A DNA stretch of 13,652 nucleotides from CAZADH01 sp964483805 (lineage in GTDB: Bacteria; Muiribacteriota; Ozemobacteria; Ozemobacterales; Ozemobacteraceae). A program made the translations under genes and the position numbers. The DNA lies in assembly GCA_964483805.1 (NCBI GenBank), contig CAZADH010000159.1, positions 1 to 13,652 on the forward strand, written 5' to 3'. The notes under the pieces are model-generated. The model did no database searches and had not been told where the DNA came from. It was given only the letters and a program-made list of their open reading frames with translations. This document shows positions 1 to 6,491 of the stretch, one piece after another. Numbering within the stretch: the stretch's first letter is position 1; each line of letters starts with the position of its first letter.

Positions 1-603
1 CAGCGCCGGCAGCAAGGTCGTGAAGGTCTCGTTGAGCGGGTAGTTGAAGGGCCCCATGCACAGGACCACACCCAACGGCGCCCGGCGGATCTGCCCGATG
101 ATCTGCTGTTGGATGGTGAACCGGGAGGCGGTCCGATCGAGTTCTTTCAATGCCTCGATGGTATCCCTGACATAGTCGACGGTGCGATCGAACTCCTTCT
201 GTGCATCTGCGAGGGTCTTGCAGATTTCCCACATCAGCAGCGTCACCACCCGCTCCCGGCACGCCTTCATCCGGTCCATGAACTTCTCGACGTGGGCGAT
301 CCGGTCACCGACAGACATGGTTGGCCAGACACCACGGCCGTTGTCGTAGGCTCTGACAGCCGCATCCAGGGCGGTGAGGGCTGCCGCCTCGGACATCTTC
401 GGCACAGCACCCAGGACCGTCGGCACCGGCGTGCCGCCCCGCATGACCAGGATCGGCGAGCGAATCTCCTGCATCGGTCCATCCCACTGGGAAAGAGCGC
501 CGTCGACGAGATACTCCCGCTGCATGATGTTCGGGGCCGCAAACGACGCGGGAACCGCCGATTCCTCGGGAAACAATGTGGCGAGTGAAGCGGACGTCGG
601 CAT
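1..603 (-). CDS. gapN: NADP-dependent glyceraldehyde-3-phosphate dehydrogenase-like aldehyde dehydrogenase (GapN/ALDH family), partial
   Basis: The first 201 residues of an aldehyde dehydrogenase; the rest lies beyond the left edge. The family oxidises D-glyceraldehyde 3-phosphate irreversibly to 3-phosphoglycerate with NADP, bypassing the ATP-forming step of glycolysis in the cytosol. The visible part holds the N-terminal strand exchange region, the helix segment with EFDRTVDYVRDTIEALKEL (residues 118-136) and the family-typical motif CMGPFNYPLNE (181-191), whose Asn in FNYP belongs to the oxyanion hole. The sequence strongly recalls the bacterial GapN-like proteins known from Bacteroidota. 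The catalytic Cys and Glu are not in the window, so activity cannot be judged. The start ATG at 603-601 has an AAAGGAG Shine-Dalgarno seven bases upstream (617-611). It is the last visible gene of a three-gene aldehyde dehydrogenase operon, 29 bases after the P5C dehydrogenase stop. A different aldehyde substrate is possible. Confidence 0.85.
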   Translation of the reverse strand, partial: MPTSASLATLFPEESAVPASFAAPNIMQREYLVDGALSQWDGPMQEIRSPILVMRGGTPVPTVLGAVPKMSEAAALTALDAAVRAYDNGRGVWPTMSVGDRIAHVEKFMDRMKACRERVVTLLMWEICKTLADAQKEFDRTVDYVRDTIEALKELDRTASRFTIQQQIIGQIRRAPLGVVLCMGPFNYPLNETFTTLLPAL

Positions 604-632
604 GGCCAATCTCCTTTATATGTACAACGTAT

Positions 633-2276
633 TTATTCCTTAGCCATGAACGGATACTCGACCGCTCGCGGCGGAACAAACGTTTCCTTGATGGTGCGCG
701 GACTGACCCAGCGCCACAGATTGAGTGGACTGCCCGCTTTGTCGTTGGTGCCACTGGCCCGGCCGCCACCAAAAGGTTGTTGGCCGACAACTGCACCGGT
801 GGGCTTGTCGTTGATGTAGAAGTTGCCGGCCGCGTATCGCAACCGGTGGCAGACCCGATCGAGGCTGGCCCGATCGCGGCCAAACACCGCTCCGGTCAAT
901 GCATAGGGCGTGGTCGCGTCGACCAACGCCAGCGTCTCGGTGAACGCCTCGTCCGCATAGACATAGATCGTCAGGACCGGTCCGAAAATCTCTTCGGTCA
1001 TGAGGGTGTGGTGCGGGTTGTCGGTCACGACCACGGTCGGCTGGATGAACCAGCCGGCGCCCTTGTCATACCCGCCCCCAAAAACGATCTGCGCATCGGC
1101 CGAGGTCCGCGCCATCTCGATGTAGCGCACGATGTTGTGGAAGGATGCGGCATCGATGACCGCCCCCATGAAGTTCGAAAAGTCGCCGACATCACCCACC
1201 TTCAGCGGACTCAGCAGATCACCGAGGCGCGACTTCAGCGCGGGCCACAGACTCCTGGGAATGTACGCACGACTGGCCGCCGAGCACTTCTGACCCTGGT
1301 ATTCGAACGCACCACGAACGAGGGCCACGGCCAGGGTGTCGGGATCCGCGTCGGGGCAGGCCAGCACGAAGTCCTTGCCGCCGGTCTCGCCAACGAGGCG
1401 CGGATAGTTGCGATACCGGCCGCGACCGACGGCGTCCCCGACCTGGCGCCACATCGTATTGAACGTCGCCGTCGAACCGGTGAAGTGCAGACCCGCGAAG
1501 TCGGGTTGGTCCAACAACAATCCACCGATCGTCGAACCCTTGCCGGGCAGAAACGCGAGGACACCTGGCGGCAGACCTGCGTCCAGCAGGATCTTCATCA
1601 GCACGTAGTTGCTCAGCACGGCCGTACTGGCGGGCTTCCAGATGACGACGTTGCCCGCCATCGCTGGCGCCGTCGGCAGGTTGCCACCGATGGCCGTGAA
1701 GTTGAACGGTGACACCGCGAGGACGAAGCCTTCCAGAGGGCGGTATTCGAGCCGGTTCCAGGCATCACCCGACCGCGGATGCGCGGGTTGTTCGGCGAAG
1801 ATCCGATTCCAGAAGTGCACGTTGAAACGCCAGAAGTCGGTCATTTCGCAGGCCGCGTCGATCTCCGCCTGGTGCGCAGTTTTGCTTTGTCCGAGCATGG
1901 TTGCGGCGTTCGCCACCATGCGCATCGGCCCGGCCAGCACGTCGGCCGCCTTCTGAAAGACGGCCGCGCGCTGCGTCCAGGGCAGACCGGCCCAATCCGC
2001 CGCCGCGTCGCGCGCCGCGCGAATGGCGAGCTTGACCTCCTCGGGTCCGGCCTGATGAAATCGTGCCAACAACAACCCATGATCGTGCGGCGCCCGTATT
2101 TCTACAGTATTGCCGGTCCTGATCTCCCTGCCCCCGATCAGCAGCGGGATGTCGAGAACCTCGCGGGACTGACGCGCGAGCTCCTGCTCGAGGCGACGAC
2201 GCGCCTCGGTCTGCGGTGCGTAGGACAGAATTGGCTCGTTGGCCGGCAACGACAGGGATGTATGGTGGTCGTTCAT
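633..2276 (-). CDS. pruA: L-glutamate gamma-semialdehyde (1-pyrroline-5-carboxylate) dehydrogenase, ALDH4 type
   Basis: A stand-alone P5C dehydrogenase of 547 residues, oxidising glutamate gamma-semialdehyde to glutamate with NAD, the second step of proline (and arginine/ornithine) catabolism. It is the monofunctional type close to human ALDH4A1 and lacks the proline dehydrogenase domain of the proteobacterial PutA fusion. Visible hallmarks: SPFNFTAIGGNL (189-200) with oxyanion Asn192, the cofactor segment WKPAS (213-217), general base Glu297 in GETGGKDF, nucleophile Cys331 in GQKCSAASR, EEIFGPVL (428-435) for cofactor binding, and the C-terminal GNFYINDK...GQQPFGGGRASGTNDK block (484-513). 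All key residues are intact. The ATG at 2276-2274 lies 13 bases after the stop of the upstream ALDH7 gene; no strong Shine-Dalgarno is seen, so translation may be coupled. No proline dehydrogenase gene is present in the window, so semialdehyde supply must come from elsewhere. Confidence 0.95.
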   Translation of the reverse strand: MNDHHTSLSLPANEPILSYAPQTEARRRLEQELARQSREVLDIPLLIGGREIRTGNTVEIRAPHDHGLLLARFHQAGPEEVKLAIRAARDAAADWAGLPWTQRAAVFQKAADVLAGPMRMVANAATMLGQSKTAHQAEIDAACEMTDFWRFNVHFWNRIFAEQPAHPRSGDAWNRLEYRPLEGFVLAVSPFNFTAIGGNLPTAPAMAGNVVIWKPASTAVLSNYVLMKILLDAGLPPGVLAFLPGKGSTIGGLLLDQPDFAGLHFTGSTATFNTMWRQVGDAVGRGRYRNYPRLVGETGGKDFVLACPDADPDTLAVALVRGAFEYQGQKCSAASRAYIPRSLWPALKSRLGDLLSPLKVGDVGDFSNFMGAVIDAASFHNIVRYIEMARTSADAQIVFGGGYDKGAGWFIQPTVVVTDNPHHTLMTEEIFGPVLTIYVYADEAFTETLALVDATTPYALTGAVFGRDRASLDRVCHRLRYAAGNFYINDKPTGAVVGQQPFGGGRASGTNDKAGSPLNLWRWVSPRTIKETFVPPRAVEYPFMAKE

Positions 2277-2289
2277 CGGGCGCGTCCGG

Positions 2290-3813
2290 TTACCGTCCGT
2301 CCAGATCGAACCTGATGCCTTGCGCCAACGCCAACTTGCCGCTGGCGTTGATCACCGATGATTGGCGGCGCATGTAGGCTTTCCACGAGTCGCTGCCGCT
2401 TTCGCGCCCGCCACCGGTTTCCTTCTCGCCGCCGAAGGCTCCACCGATCTCGGCACCGCTGGTCCCGGTGTTCACATTGGCGAGACCGCAGTCGCTGCCC
2501 ACGGCACTGAGGAAGGTCTCGGCCTCCTGCAGATTGTCGGTGAAGATCGCGCTGCTCAGACCCTGTGGCACACCGTTCTGCAGGGCAATCGCCTGGTCGA
2601 GCGTTTGATACTTCATGCAATACAAAATAGGCGCAAAGGTCTCTTCCTGCACCATGGGCAAGGTGGGTTCGACCTCGACCAGGCACGGCGTGACATAGCA
2701 CGCACCGAGGTTCGACAGACGTTCGCCACCACAGCGCACCTTGCCACCCTGGGCGCGCACGGTCTCGAGCGCCTTCATCATCGTGGCCACGGCATCGGCA
2801 TCGACGAGCGGCCCGAGGTGAATGCCCGCTTTGAACGGATCACCGATAACCGCCTTCTGGTAGGCATTCTCGAGCCGACCGATGAAGCGATCGTAGACCG
2901 ACGCGTGGATGATGACACGGCGCGTCGAGGTACATCGTTGCCCGGCCGTGCCGACCGCCCCGAAGTAGACCGACTGCAGAGCCAGATCGAGGTTGCCGTG
3001 CTGACTGACGATGACCGCGTTGTTGCCTCCCAACTCGAGGATCGTCTTGCCGAAGCGCTGCTGCACGAGCGTGCCAACGTGCCGCCCCCCCTTGACCGAA
3101 CCGGTGTATGAGATCAGCGGGATGCGCGGATCGGCGTTGATCGCATCGCCGATGTCGGCCCCACGCCCCACGACCAGCGAGCAGACGGCCGGAGAGTGCC
3201 CATTGCGCGACAGTACCTCGGCGACGATGCGGGTGCAGGCGATCGCCGTCAACGGTGTTTTCGACGAAGGCTTCCACAGAACCGTGTCACCACACACCAA
3301 CGCGATGGCTGCATTCCAGCTCCAGACCGCGACAGGGAAGTTGAACGCCGAGATGACCCCGACCACACCGAGGGGGTGCCACTGCTCCATGATCCGGTGC
3401 TGCGCGCGCTCGCTGGGCAGAACCTGACCGGCAAACATGCGTGACAACCCGACCGCATAGTCGCAAATGTCGATCATCTCCTGGACCTCGCCCAGGCCTT
3501 CCTGGAGCGGCTTGCCCATTTCGAGCGACACGAGCCGGCCCAGCGGCTCTTTCTCGCGCCGCAGCGCTTCACCGAGTTGTCGGACCACCTCACCCCGCTG
3601 GGGCGCTGGAACCTTGCGCCACTGGGCAAACGCCTCGACCGCCGCCGAGGCAATCTTCTCATATCCCGCGCGATCGACCATTTCGACGTCGGCCAGGTGC
3701 TGGTCGGCCGCGGGCGAGACCACCCGCAGCGACCGTCCGCCGCCGATCCAGGTACCGTTGAATCCGCCAGGAAGGTGACCCGTCAGGTGAAAGTGCTGCA
3801 ACACGTCGTTCAT
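2290..3813 (-). CDS. amaB: Alpha-aminoadipate semialdehyde dehydrogenase-like enzyme (ALDH7/antiquitin family)
   Basis: A 507-residue ALDH7-family dehydrogenase; cytosolic members oxidise alpha-aminoadipate 6-semialdehyde (in equilibrium with piperideine-6-carboxylate) to aminoadipate in lysine catabolism, and some act on betaine or osmoprotective aldehydes. Diagnostic stretches are GEVQEMIDICDYAVGLSR (108-125), SAFNFPVAVWSWN (155-167, oxyanion Asn158), general base Glu260 in LELGGNNA, nucleophile Cys294 in GTAGQRCTSTRR, and the family signature at 450-473 containing TSGAEIGGAFGGEK and GGGRESGSD. Glu112 and Arg293 appear to match the Glu/Arg pair known to recognise the aminoadipate head group in human ALDH7A1, which favours that substrate; this alignment is from memory. 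The frame is open up to 3903, but ATG 3813-3811, giving the family's normal length and preceded by GGAGAA at a suitable distance, is chosen. It is the first gene of the aldehyde dehydrogenase operon; the AT-rich region upstream should hold its promoter. Confidence 0.9.
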   Translation of the reverse strand: MNDVLQHFHLTGHLPGGFNGTWIGGGRSLRVVSPAADQHLADVEMVDRAGYEKIASAAVEAFAQWRKVPAPQRGEVVRQLGEALRREKEPLGRLVSLEMGKPLQEGLGEVQEMIDICDYAVGLSRMFAGQVLPSERAQHRIMEQWHPLGVVGVISAFNFPVAVWSWNAAIALVCGDTVLWKPSSKTPLTAIACTRIVAEVLSRNGHSPAVCSLVVGRGADIGDAINADPRIPLISYTGSVKGGRHVGTLVQQRFGKTILELGGNNAVIVSQHGNLDLALQSVYFGAVGTAGQRCTSTRRVIIHASVYDRFIGRLENAYQKAVIGDPFKAGIHLGPLVDADAVATMMKALETVRAQGGKVRCGGERLSNLGACYVTPCLVEVEPTLPMVQEETFAPILYCMKYQTLDQAIALQNGVPQGLSSAIFTDNLQEAETFLSAVGSDCGLANVNTGTSGAEIGGAFGGEKETGGGRESGSDSWKAYMRRQSSVINASGKLALAQGIRFDLDGR

Positions 3814-3978
3814 GATTCCGTTCTCCGTTGTTGAGTTGATTTGGTGCCGACACCGCCCCGGGCGCCACTGCGCCTGGGATGGCGACGGCCTCCCCAGCAT
3901 CATGCCGCGTTCATGCCATGATTGAAAATGAATTGATTTTTATGTAATCATGAACACAATTCATGTCAGAGGAACAGC
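3814..3978. promoter_or_regulatory. AT-rich divergent control region with nested inverted repeats
   Basis: This gap separates the aldehyde dehydrogenase operon (minus) from the small plus-strand gene at 3979. About 50 bases (3917-3964) are far richer in A and T than anything nearby. Two perfect dyads interleave: CATGATT (3917-3923) with AATCATG (3946-3952), and ATGAATTG (3928-3935) with CAATTCAT (3957-3964). TGATT (3934-3938) also pairs with AATCA (3946-3950). Such overlapping dyads between divergent start sites suit a repressor operator plus promoter. I could not pick a convincing -35/-10 pair, so the exact promoter is not called. Confidence 0.5.
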
Positions 3979-4150
3979 ATGGCCTCCATCGACCCCACCG
4001 GCTCGCTCGATCTGCGCTGGTGCGAGGAGGTGCTGCGACCGCTTCTCGGCCTACTGCAAACGGTTGCGCCGCGACGCCCCGAAGATCCGGCGGTTCGTCG
4101 AGTTCATGGCACGACTGGCCCCCGAGGAACTGGGGGCGGTGGAAGGCTAG
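3979..4150 (+). pseudogene. Small gene of unknown function, apparently frameshifted
   Basis: I do not recognise this product. The ATG at 3979 has an AGAGG Shine-Dalgarno six to seven bases upstream. The first frame has third positions that are almost all G or C up to about 4035 (residues MASIDPTGSLDLRWCEEVL), then loses that bias. From about 4037 the next frame takes over the same strong bias and reads DRFSAYCKRLRRDAPKIRR and on to LAPEELGAVEG, ending at TAG 4148-4150. Skipping one base near 4036 would join both parts into a protein of about 56 residues that is charged and helical in appearance. This may be a one-base disruption, a sequencing error or a programmed +1 shift. Its TAG overlaps the TAG of the convergent hydrolase gene in a shared CTAG (4147-4150). 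Without the shift, the first frame runs on to 4314 antisense to the hydrolase gene, which seems unlikely. Confidence 0.45.
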
Positions 4151-4773
4151 TCGGCGAGAAACGGGTTGCCGGCCTGTTCGGCGGCCAGGGTCGTGATCGG
4201 CCCGTGCCCCGGATAGACGGGACGGTCGCTCAGGGTCAGCAAGCGCTCGCGGATCACCTTCACCAACAGGCGGCCGTCGCCGCCCGGCAGGTCGCTGCGA
4301 CCGATGCCCCCTGAAAACAGGGTGTCGCCGGCAATCACCGCCGTCGGAAATACAAAAGCAATACCCCCTGGAGTGTGCCCGGGAACATGGACGACCTCGG
4401 CTTCGAGCTGGCCGCAGCGGATCTTGTCGCCGTGCGACAGCAGCCGGTCGGCCGGCGGCAAGGTGAAGGGAACGCCCAGCCACGAACTGAGGTTGAGATC
4501 GGCATCGTCGAGCATCGGCGCATCACCCGCACCGATGGCAATCGGACAACCGAGGCGATTCCTGAACCAGTCGACCCCAGCGAGGTGGTCGGCGTGCCCG
4601 TGGGTGAGCATGATGCCGCGCGGCAGCAACTTGTGCTTCTCGACCACGTGCATGACCTCGGGGGCATCGAGGGCCGGATCGAAGAGCAGTGCCTCGCGGG
4701 TCTCGTCGCACCACGCAAGAATCGTATTGGTGGCGAACGGCCCCAGGCCGAAGATCTCGAGTTGCAACGTCAT
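4147..4773 (-). CDS. Metallo-beta-lactamase-fold hydrolase, glyoxalase II-like
   Basis: A 208-residue cytosolic metallohydrolase of the glyoxalase II/YcbL-like group, which hydrolyses S-acyl-glutathione or other thioesters using a binuclear zinc or iron centre. The complete ligand set is visible: THGHADH (57-63: His58, His60, Asp62, His63), His133 in VPGHTPGG, Asp150 in AGDTLF, and His190 in YPGHGP. The GDTLFSGGIGRSD segment (149-161) is typical of the group. It lacks the C-terminal helical substrate domain of classical GloB, so the substrate is uncertain. The ATG at 4773-4771 has no purine-rich Shine-Dalgarno (the preceding bases are pyrimidine-rich), and it follows the hpt stop by 33 bases, so it is probably co-transcribed with hpt. 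The stop codon shares a CTAG with the convergent small gene. Confidence 0.88.
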   Translation of the reverse strand: MTLQLEIFGLGPFATNTILAWCDETREALLFDPALDAPEVMHVVEKHKLLPRGIMLTHGHADHLAGVDWFRNRLGCPIAIGAGDAPMLDDADLNLSSWLGVPFTLPPADRLLSHGDKIRCGQLEAEVVHVPGHTPGGIAFVFPTAVIAGDTLFSGGIGRSDLPGGDGRLLVKVIRERLLTLSDRPVYPGHGPITTLAAEQAGNPFLAD

Positions 4774-4806
4774 GGGGAGGTTCGACCAGGCATTGTTGAC
4801 ACTGTA

Positions 4807-5358
4807 TTACTTGTGGTTCTCGTGTGCGTAGATTTCAGGTTTGAGCACACCGACGCAGGTGAGATTGCGATAGTGGTCTTTGTAGTCGAGTCCGTAGCCG
4901 ACCACGAACTTGTCGGGAATGACGAAACCGCAGTAGTCGACGGGCACCTCTTTGATGCGGCAACTGGGCTTGTTCAACAACGAGCAGATCTTGAGACTCG
5001 CGGGTTGGCGCCCCTGCAGTATCGAGAGCAGGTAACTGACGGTGAGCCCGGTGTCGACGATGTCTTCGACGACGATGCAGTGCTTACCTTGTATTGATGC
5101 ATCGAGGTCTTTGATGATGCGCACCACGCCCGACGTCTTCGTCGAGTCGCCGTAGCTGCCGATCGCCATAAAACCGTAGGACACGGGCACGTCGATGTGG
5201 CGGCACAGGTCGGCGGTGAAGACAAACGACCCTTTGAGAATGCAGATCAACGTAATTTCGCGGCCGGCGTATTCGCGGGTGATCTGGGCGCCCATCTCAG
5301 CGACGCGGCCCGCGATCTGTTCGGCCGATACGAGGACCTCGGCAAGATCGTTGTGCAT
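4807..5358 (-). CDS. hpt: Hypoxanthine phosphoribosyltransferase
   Basis: A 183-residue purine salvage enzyme that joins hypoxanthine (and usually guanine) to PRPP to give IMP or GMP in the cytosol. The length is normal for bacterial Hpt. Seen: the LKGSFVF loop (41-47) near the active site, the flexible SYGDSTKTSG segment (68-77), the PRPP-binding signature VVEDIVDTGLT (96-106) with the Glu-Asp pair and Asp102, and the purine-contacting C-terminal region DKFVVGYGLDY (149-159). ATG 5358-5356 lies 11 bases after the stop of the UDP-glucuronate decarboxylase gene. A GTG at 5373-5371 in the same frame overlaps that stop and would add five residues; the ATG fits the family better, but neither has a clear Shine-Dalgarno, suggesting translational coupling. 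Confidence 0.95.
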   Translation of the reverse strand: MHNDLAEVLVSAEQIAGRVAEMGAQITREYAGREITLICILKGSFVFTADLCRHIDVPVSYGFMAIGSYGDSTKTSGVVRIIKDLDASIQGKHCIVVEDIVDTGLTVSYLLSILQGRQPASLKICSLLNKPSCRIKEVPVDYCGFVIPDKFVVGYGLDYKDHYRNLTCVGVLKPEIYAHENHK

Positions 5359-5369
5359 GGCGCTGATGA

Positions 5370-6305
5370 TCACGACTTCACCACCCCTTTGGCCCACTCG
5401 TAGGTCGAACGCAACCCGGTCTCGAGGTCGACCTTCGGTTCCCAACCGAGCTTGGTGCGGGCCTTGGTGATATCGGGCCGCCGCCGCTTCGGATCATCGA
5501 CCGGCAGCGGTTTCTCGACAATCGGCGCCACCGTGCCGGTGATCTTCTTGATGCGCTCGGCGAACTCGCGAATAGTGATCTCAGCGGGGTTGCCAACGTT
5601 GGTCGGCTCGTTGTCACCCTTTTCCATCAGTGCCATCATCCCGGCCACCAGGTCGGACACGTAACAGAAACTCCGGGTCTGCTGACCGTCGCCGAACACG
5701 GTCAACGGCTCGTTGTGCAACGCCTGCGTGAACAATTGCGGGACGACGCGACCGTCGTCGAGTCGCATGCGCGGCCCGTATGTATTAAAGATGCGGATGA
5801 TGCGGATATCGACATTATGAAACCGGTGATACGCCATCATCAGGGCTTCGGCGAAGCGCTTGGCCTCATCGTAACAGCCACGCGGCCCGACCGGGTTCAC
5901 ATTGCCCCAGTAATCCTCGCGCTGCGGGTGCACCAGGGGATCGCCATACACCTCCGAAGTCGAGGCGAGCAATACTTTAGCATTATGCAACTTGGCCATG
6001 CCCAGAATGTTGTGCGTGCCGAGCGCACCCACCTTGAGCGTCGGAATCGGCAATTTCTGGTAATCGATCGGGCTGGCCGGCGATGCCAGATGATAGATGC
6101 GATCGACCTTCTCGGCGACATAGATCGGCTTGGAGATATCGTGCTCGACCAGCGAGATGCGTTCGGCCTCGAGATGCTGGGCCAGGTTGTCGCGGCGACC
6201 GGTGACGAAGTTGTCGATGACGACGACCTGATGGCCTTCTTTGACCAGGGTGTCGACCAGATGACTGCCGATGAATCCGGCCCCGCCGGTAACCACGATA
6301 CGCAT
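5370..6305 (-). CDS. uxs: UDP-glucuronate decarboxylase (UDP-xylose synthase), SDR family
   Basis: A 311-residue extended short-chain dehydrogenase that converts UDP-glucuronate to UDP-xylose through a bound NAD, supplying xylose for polysaccharide or lipopolysaccharide. Seen: the Rossmann dinucleotide motif GGAGFIGSH (7-15), Asp31-Asn32-Phe33 after the second strand, HLASPASPIDY (72-82), STSEVYGDP (115-123) with the Glu118 typical of UXS, the catalytic YDEAK pair (Tyr145, Lys149), the RIFNTYGPRM substrate segment (171-180), RSFCYVSDLV (211-220), and RRRPDI (274-279). The ATG at 6305-6303 has a GGAGG Shine-Dalgarno about seven bases upstream. It is the first gene of the minus-strand group with hpt and the metallohydrolase; the grouping is by spacing, as the functions are unrelated. 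The dyad at 6331-6348 lies directly upstream. Confidence 0.93.
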   Translation of the reverse strand: MRIVVTGGAGFIGSHLVDTLVKEGHQVVVIDNFVTGRRDNLAQHLEAERISLVEHDISKPIYVAEKVDRIYHLASPASPIDYQKLPIPTLKVGALGTHNILGMAKLHNAKVLLASTSEVYGDPLVHPQREDYWGNVNPVGPRGCYDEAKRFAEALMMAYHRFHNVDIRIIRIFNTYGPRMRLDDGRVVPQLFTQALHNEPLTVFGDGQQTRSFCYVSDLVAGMMALMEKGDNEPTNVGNPAEITIREFAERIKKITGTVAPIVEKPLPVDDPKRRRPDITKARTKLGWEPKVDLETGLRSTYEWAKGVVKS

Positions 6306-6330
6306 GTCCTGCCTCCGAGCGAAATTTGAA

Positions 6331-6348
6331 TGCGATCACCTTATCGCA
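6331..6348. promoter_or_regulatory. Perfect dyad upstream of the UDP-glucuronate decarboxylase gene
   Basis: TGCGAT, six bases, then ATCGCA: a perfect 6-base-arm inverted repeat with its near edge 25 bases before the ATG of the decarboxylase gene, in the region shared with the divergent htrA gene. The position suits an operator overlapping the minus-strand promoter. No matching regulator is known to me and it could be chance. Confidence 0.35.
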
Positions 6349-6427
6349 ACGCGTGCACTCATGCAAGTCGTCGACACCTGACAAAGACCGTCTCGGAGCG
6401 GTTTTGCCAACATTCGCCACAATTGTT

Positions 6428-6457
6428 GGAACTTTTCGGCGACATGACCCGTCAGAA
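6428..6457 (+). promoter_or_regulatory. Sigma-E/ECF-like promoter of the HtrA gene
   Basis: GGAACTT at 6428-6434 matches the -35 element of sigma-E-type (ECF group) promoters exactly, and TCAGA at 6452-6456, 17 bases further on, resembles their -10 element (TCTGA/TCAAA). The site lies 35 bases before the htrA start, giving a short leader that contains the AAGGAGG Shine-Dalgarno. In many Gram-negative bacteria degP-type genes are controlled by envelope-stress sigma factors with such GAAC promoters. The match is seen; the function is inferred. Confidence 0.6.
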
Positions 6458-6491
6458 GTAACCGAACGCAAGGATTCACAAGGAGGCAACC

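Noticed and set aside
576..1712. Long plus-strand open frame opposite the P5C dehydrogenase gene
   Set aside because: It is antisense to an intact, well-recognised enzyme, has no family features and arises from high GC content.
3814..3903. Upstream in-frame start for the ALDH7-like gene
   Set aside because: The extra 30 residues do not resemble the family, whereas ATG 3813 has a Shine-Dalgarno and gives the usual length.
3911..4483. Minus-strand open frame of 190 codons overlapping the hydrolase gene in another frame
   Set aside because: Arg/Ala/Pro/Gly-rich shadow composition, and the overlapping frame contains all metal ligands of a metallo-beta-lactamase fold.
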